A stretch of DNA of 64,000 nt from Streptomyces globisporus (GTDB lineage Bacteria > Actinomycetota > Actinomycetes > Streptomycetales > Streptomycetaceae). The position numbers were made by a program, and so were the translations under genes. Below are positions 62,876 to 64,000 of the stretch, one piece after another. The first letter of the stretch is position 1. Every line of letters begins with the position of its first letter. The DNA is taken from the NCBI GenBank assembly GCA_014649555.1, contig BMTG01000001.1, forward strand, positions 1,054,001-1,118,000, in the 5' to 3' direction. The notes below the pieces were generated by a model. The model did no database searches. It was not told the DNA's origin and saw nothing but the letters and a program-made list of their open reading frames with translations.

Positions 62876-63138
62876 AGGCGTCCAAGCTCGCCTACAAGCC
62901 GACGGGGTACGCCCTCGGCGCACTCAGCGGCGTGATCGCGAGCGCCGCGTTCAAACAGACGTGGAAGGTCATCGAAGGGGAGGGCGACGCCCCCGACGCC
63001 CTCGACGAGGACCGTCCGTGGCGGCAGATCCTCCTCGCCGCCGCCGTACAGGGTGCGATCTTCGCCGTGGTCAAGGCCACCGTGGAACGCTCGGGCGCGA
63101 AGGTGACCCGGCGCGTCACGGGCGTCTGGCCGGCCTGA
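62872..63138 (+). CDS. DUF4235 small membrane protein
   Basis: An 88-residue protein. KLAYKPTGYALGALSGVIASAAFKQTWKVI is the DUF4235 N-terminus with one membrane helix. WRQILLAAAVQGAIFAVVKATVERSGAKVTRRVTGVWP forms a second helix and basic tail. The GTG start overlaps the DUF3618 stop (GTGA). The holin-like/DUF3618/DUF4235 trio is a recurring actinobacterial membrane set with unknown role. Confidence 0.9.
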   Translation: MKASKLAYKPTGYALGALSGVIASAAFKQTWKVIEGEGDAPDALDEDRPWRQILLAAAVQGAIFAVVKATVERSGAKVTRRVTGVWPA

Positions 63139-63142
63139 CCCG

Positions 63143-63186
63143 GGGGCGGTGCCGGCCGGGCCCGGTAGTCCGGTCGGCACCGCCCC
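63143..63186. terminator. Convergent terminator
   Basis: A perfect 12-bp stem (GGGGCGGTGCCG 63143-63154, complement 63175-63186) lies in the 60-base gap between the DUF4235 gene and the convergent response regulator gene. Confidence 0.8.
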
Positions 63187-63198
63187 GGTGTCCCCGGC

Positions 63199-63897
63199 TC
63201 AGTGCCCCGGCCCCGGCCCCGGGTGTTCGGCGTCCCGGACGAGCAGGGCGATCCGCACCCGGTTGTCCACCTCCAGCTTGCTGAACAGACTGCTGGTGTG
63301 GGCCTTGACGGTGGCGACGGTGATGCCGAGACGTTCGGCGATCTCCCGGTTGCCCAGCCCGTCCGCGATGGCCCGCGCGGTGTCGAGTTCGCGCCGGGTC
63401 AGGACGGACAGCCGCTTTCGGGCGGCATCGCGGACAGCCCCGCGAACCACCGGACCGTCGGCCGCGGTGGCCGCCGAGATGAGCCGCGCCGTGGCCTGCG
63501 GGGACAGGGCGGGTTCGCCGTTCGCGACCGTGCGTACCGCGTCGATGATCCGCTCGGGCGGGGTGTGCTTGAGGACGAAGCCGAGGGCTCCCGCGCGCAA
63601 CGCGTCGAGGACCAGCGCGTCGGAGTCGAAGGCGGTCAGGACGATGACCCGCGGCGGGCGGGCCAGCGCCAGGAGCTCCCGGGTCCAACTCACGCCGTCC
63701 CGCCCCGGCATCCGTGCGTCCATGAGCACGACGTCCGGCGTCGTCTCCCGTACGAGGGCGAGGGCCTCCTCCCCGTCGGCGGCCTCGCCCACCACGGTGA
63801 GGTCGCTCTCGCCGTCGATGACCAGACGCACCGCCATCCGGATCAGCTGTTCGTCGTCGACCACGACCACCCGCACCGGCGGCTCACCGGACTCCAC
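63199..63897 (-). CDS. LuxR/NarL-family response regulator
   Basis: A 232-residue regulator. The receiver domain has DDEQ (Asp15, Asp16 region), phospho-acceptor Asp in VVLMDARMPGRDG, and FVLKHTPPERI with the conserved Lys. The HTH is LTRRELDTARAIADGLGNREIAERLGITVATVKAHTSSLFSKLEVDNR. A Gly/Pro/His tail ends the protein. GTG start, with GGAGG eight bases upstream, lies two bases after the stop of the preceding gene, whose C-terminus is consistent with its sensor kinase. Confidence 0.95.
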   Translation of the reverse strand: MESGEPPVRVVVVDDEQLIRMAVRLVIDGESDLTVVGEAADGEEALALVRETTPDVVLMDARMPGRDGVSWTRELLALARPPRVIVLTAFDSDALVLDALRAGALGFVLKHTPPERIIDAVRTVANGEPALSPQATARLISAATAADGPVVRGAVRDAARKRLSVLTRRELDTARAIADGLGNREIAERLGITVATVKAHTSSLFSKLEVDNRVRIALLVRDAEHPGPGPGH

Positions 63898-63899
63898 GC

Positions 63900-64000
63900 T
63901 CAGGACCTCCGCTCGGGCTCGTCGCCGGGCCGGGCGGGTCGGGCGGGCTCGAGTCGGGTTGGCCGGGGGGGCTCGTGCTTCCCGGCCGTGCGCCCGGGCT
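63900..64000 (-). CDS. Probable sensor histidine kinase, only C-terminal tail in window
   Basis: 32 codons and a stop can be read from the minus strand (ending RPGDEPERRS), rich in Pro, Arg and Gly and without a recognisable domain. The call rests on position: immediately upstream of, and two bases from, a NarL-type regulator, where the cognate kinase usually lies. Confidence 0.5.
   Translation of the reverse strand, partial: PGRTAGKHEPPRPTRLEPARPARPGDEPERRS

Overview
High-GC (roughly 70-73%) actinobacterial DNA, almost certainly a Streptomyces chromosome. The genes are densely packed, mostly use GTG or ATG starts, and are repeatedly joined by 4-base ATGA/GTGA stop-start overlaps. The order rpmG - YajQ - htpX - ten-gene nuo cluster - two kinases and a regulator - korAB looks, from memory, like the conserved chromosome core of the genus. 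I could not run a comparison.

Layout. 1-3.9 kb: two HotDog dehydratase-like genes, rpmG and tRNA-Met/tRNA-Thr on the minus strand, then an amidohydrolase and an NAD(P)-binding epimerase-like gene, and tRNA-Tyr. 4-8.3 kb: YajQ, the alkylation-repair pair ogt-alkB, a minus-strand envelope-stress set (htpX, YccF, GlsB-like) and mscL. 8.4-19.3 kb: a minus-strand, translationally coupled complex I cluster nuoA-B-C-H-I-J-K-L-M-N. It lacks nuoD and the NADH-oxidising nuoE/F/G, and its NuoC carries a very long repetitive disordered tail. 19.5-26.8 kb: two paralogous sensor kinases, their LuxR-type regulator, and korA-korB (2-oxoacid:ferredoxin oxidoreductase), a possible electron source for the partial complex I.

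26.8-37.2 kb: a run of small regulator/enzyme pairs (HxlR/quinone oxidoreductase, TetR/alcohol dehydrogenase, TetR/hydrolase, CGNR/VOC), several with recognisable operators. 37.2-42.6 kb is disturbed: a doubly broken IS1182-like transposase, the divergent dgdR-dgdA pair (dialkylglycine decarboxylase), and an intact IS5-like element with terminal inverted repeats that ends exactly at a 5'-truncated MarR-like gene. 42.6-51 kb: a HAD phosphatase followed by a DasR-type palindrome and a secreted RTX-repeat protein, a DUF1838 protein, a PAS-GAF-SpoIIE-ATPase phosphatase, a cupin, a soluble Ser/Thr kinase, a membrane protein and a TetR gene. 51-56 kb: an ABC exporter pair, a LolA-like anchored protein and a polyprenyl diphosphate synthase. 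56-64 kb: a peptide transporter with a CocE-type hydrolase, fumarylacetoacetase with a GOLPH3-family protein, a three-gene membrane-stress set (holin-like, DUF3618, DUF4235), and the regulator plus kinase C-terminus of a two-component pair.

The most unusual items are the nuoDEFG-less complex I cluster next to korAB, the NuoC tail, the overlapping leaderless divergent promoters at 32.93 kb, the DasR-like site in the stop codon of the HAD gene, and the IS scars around dgdAR.
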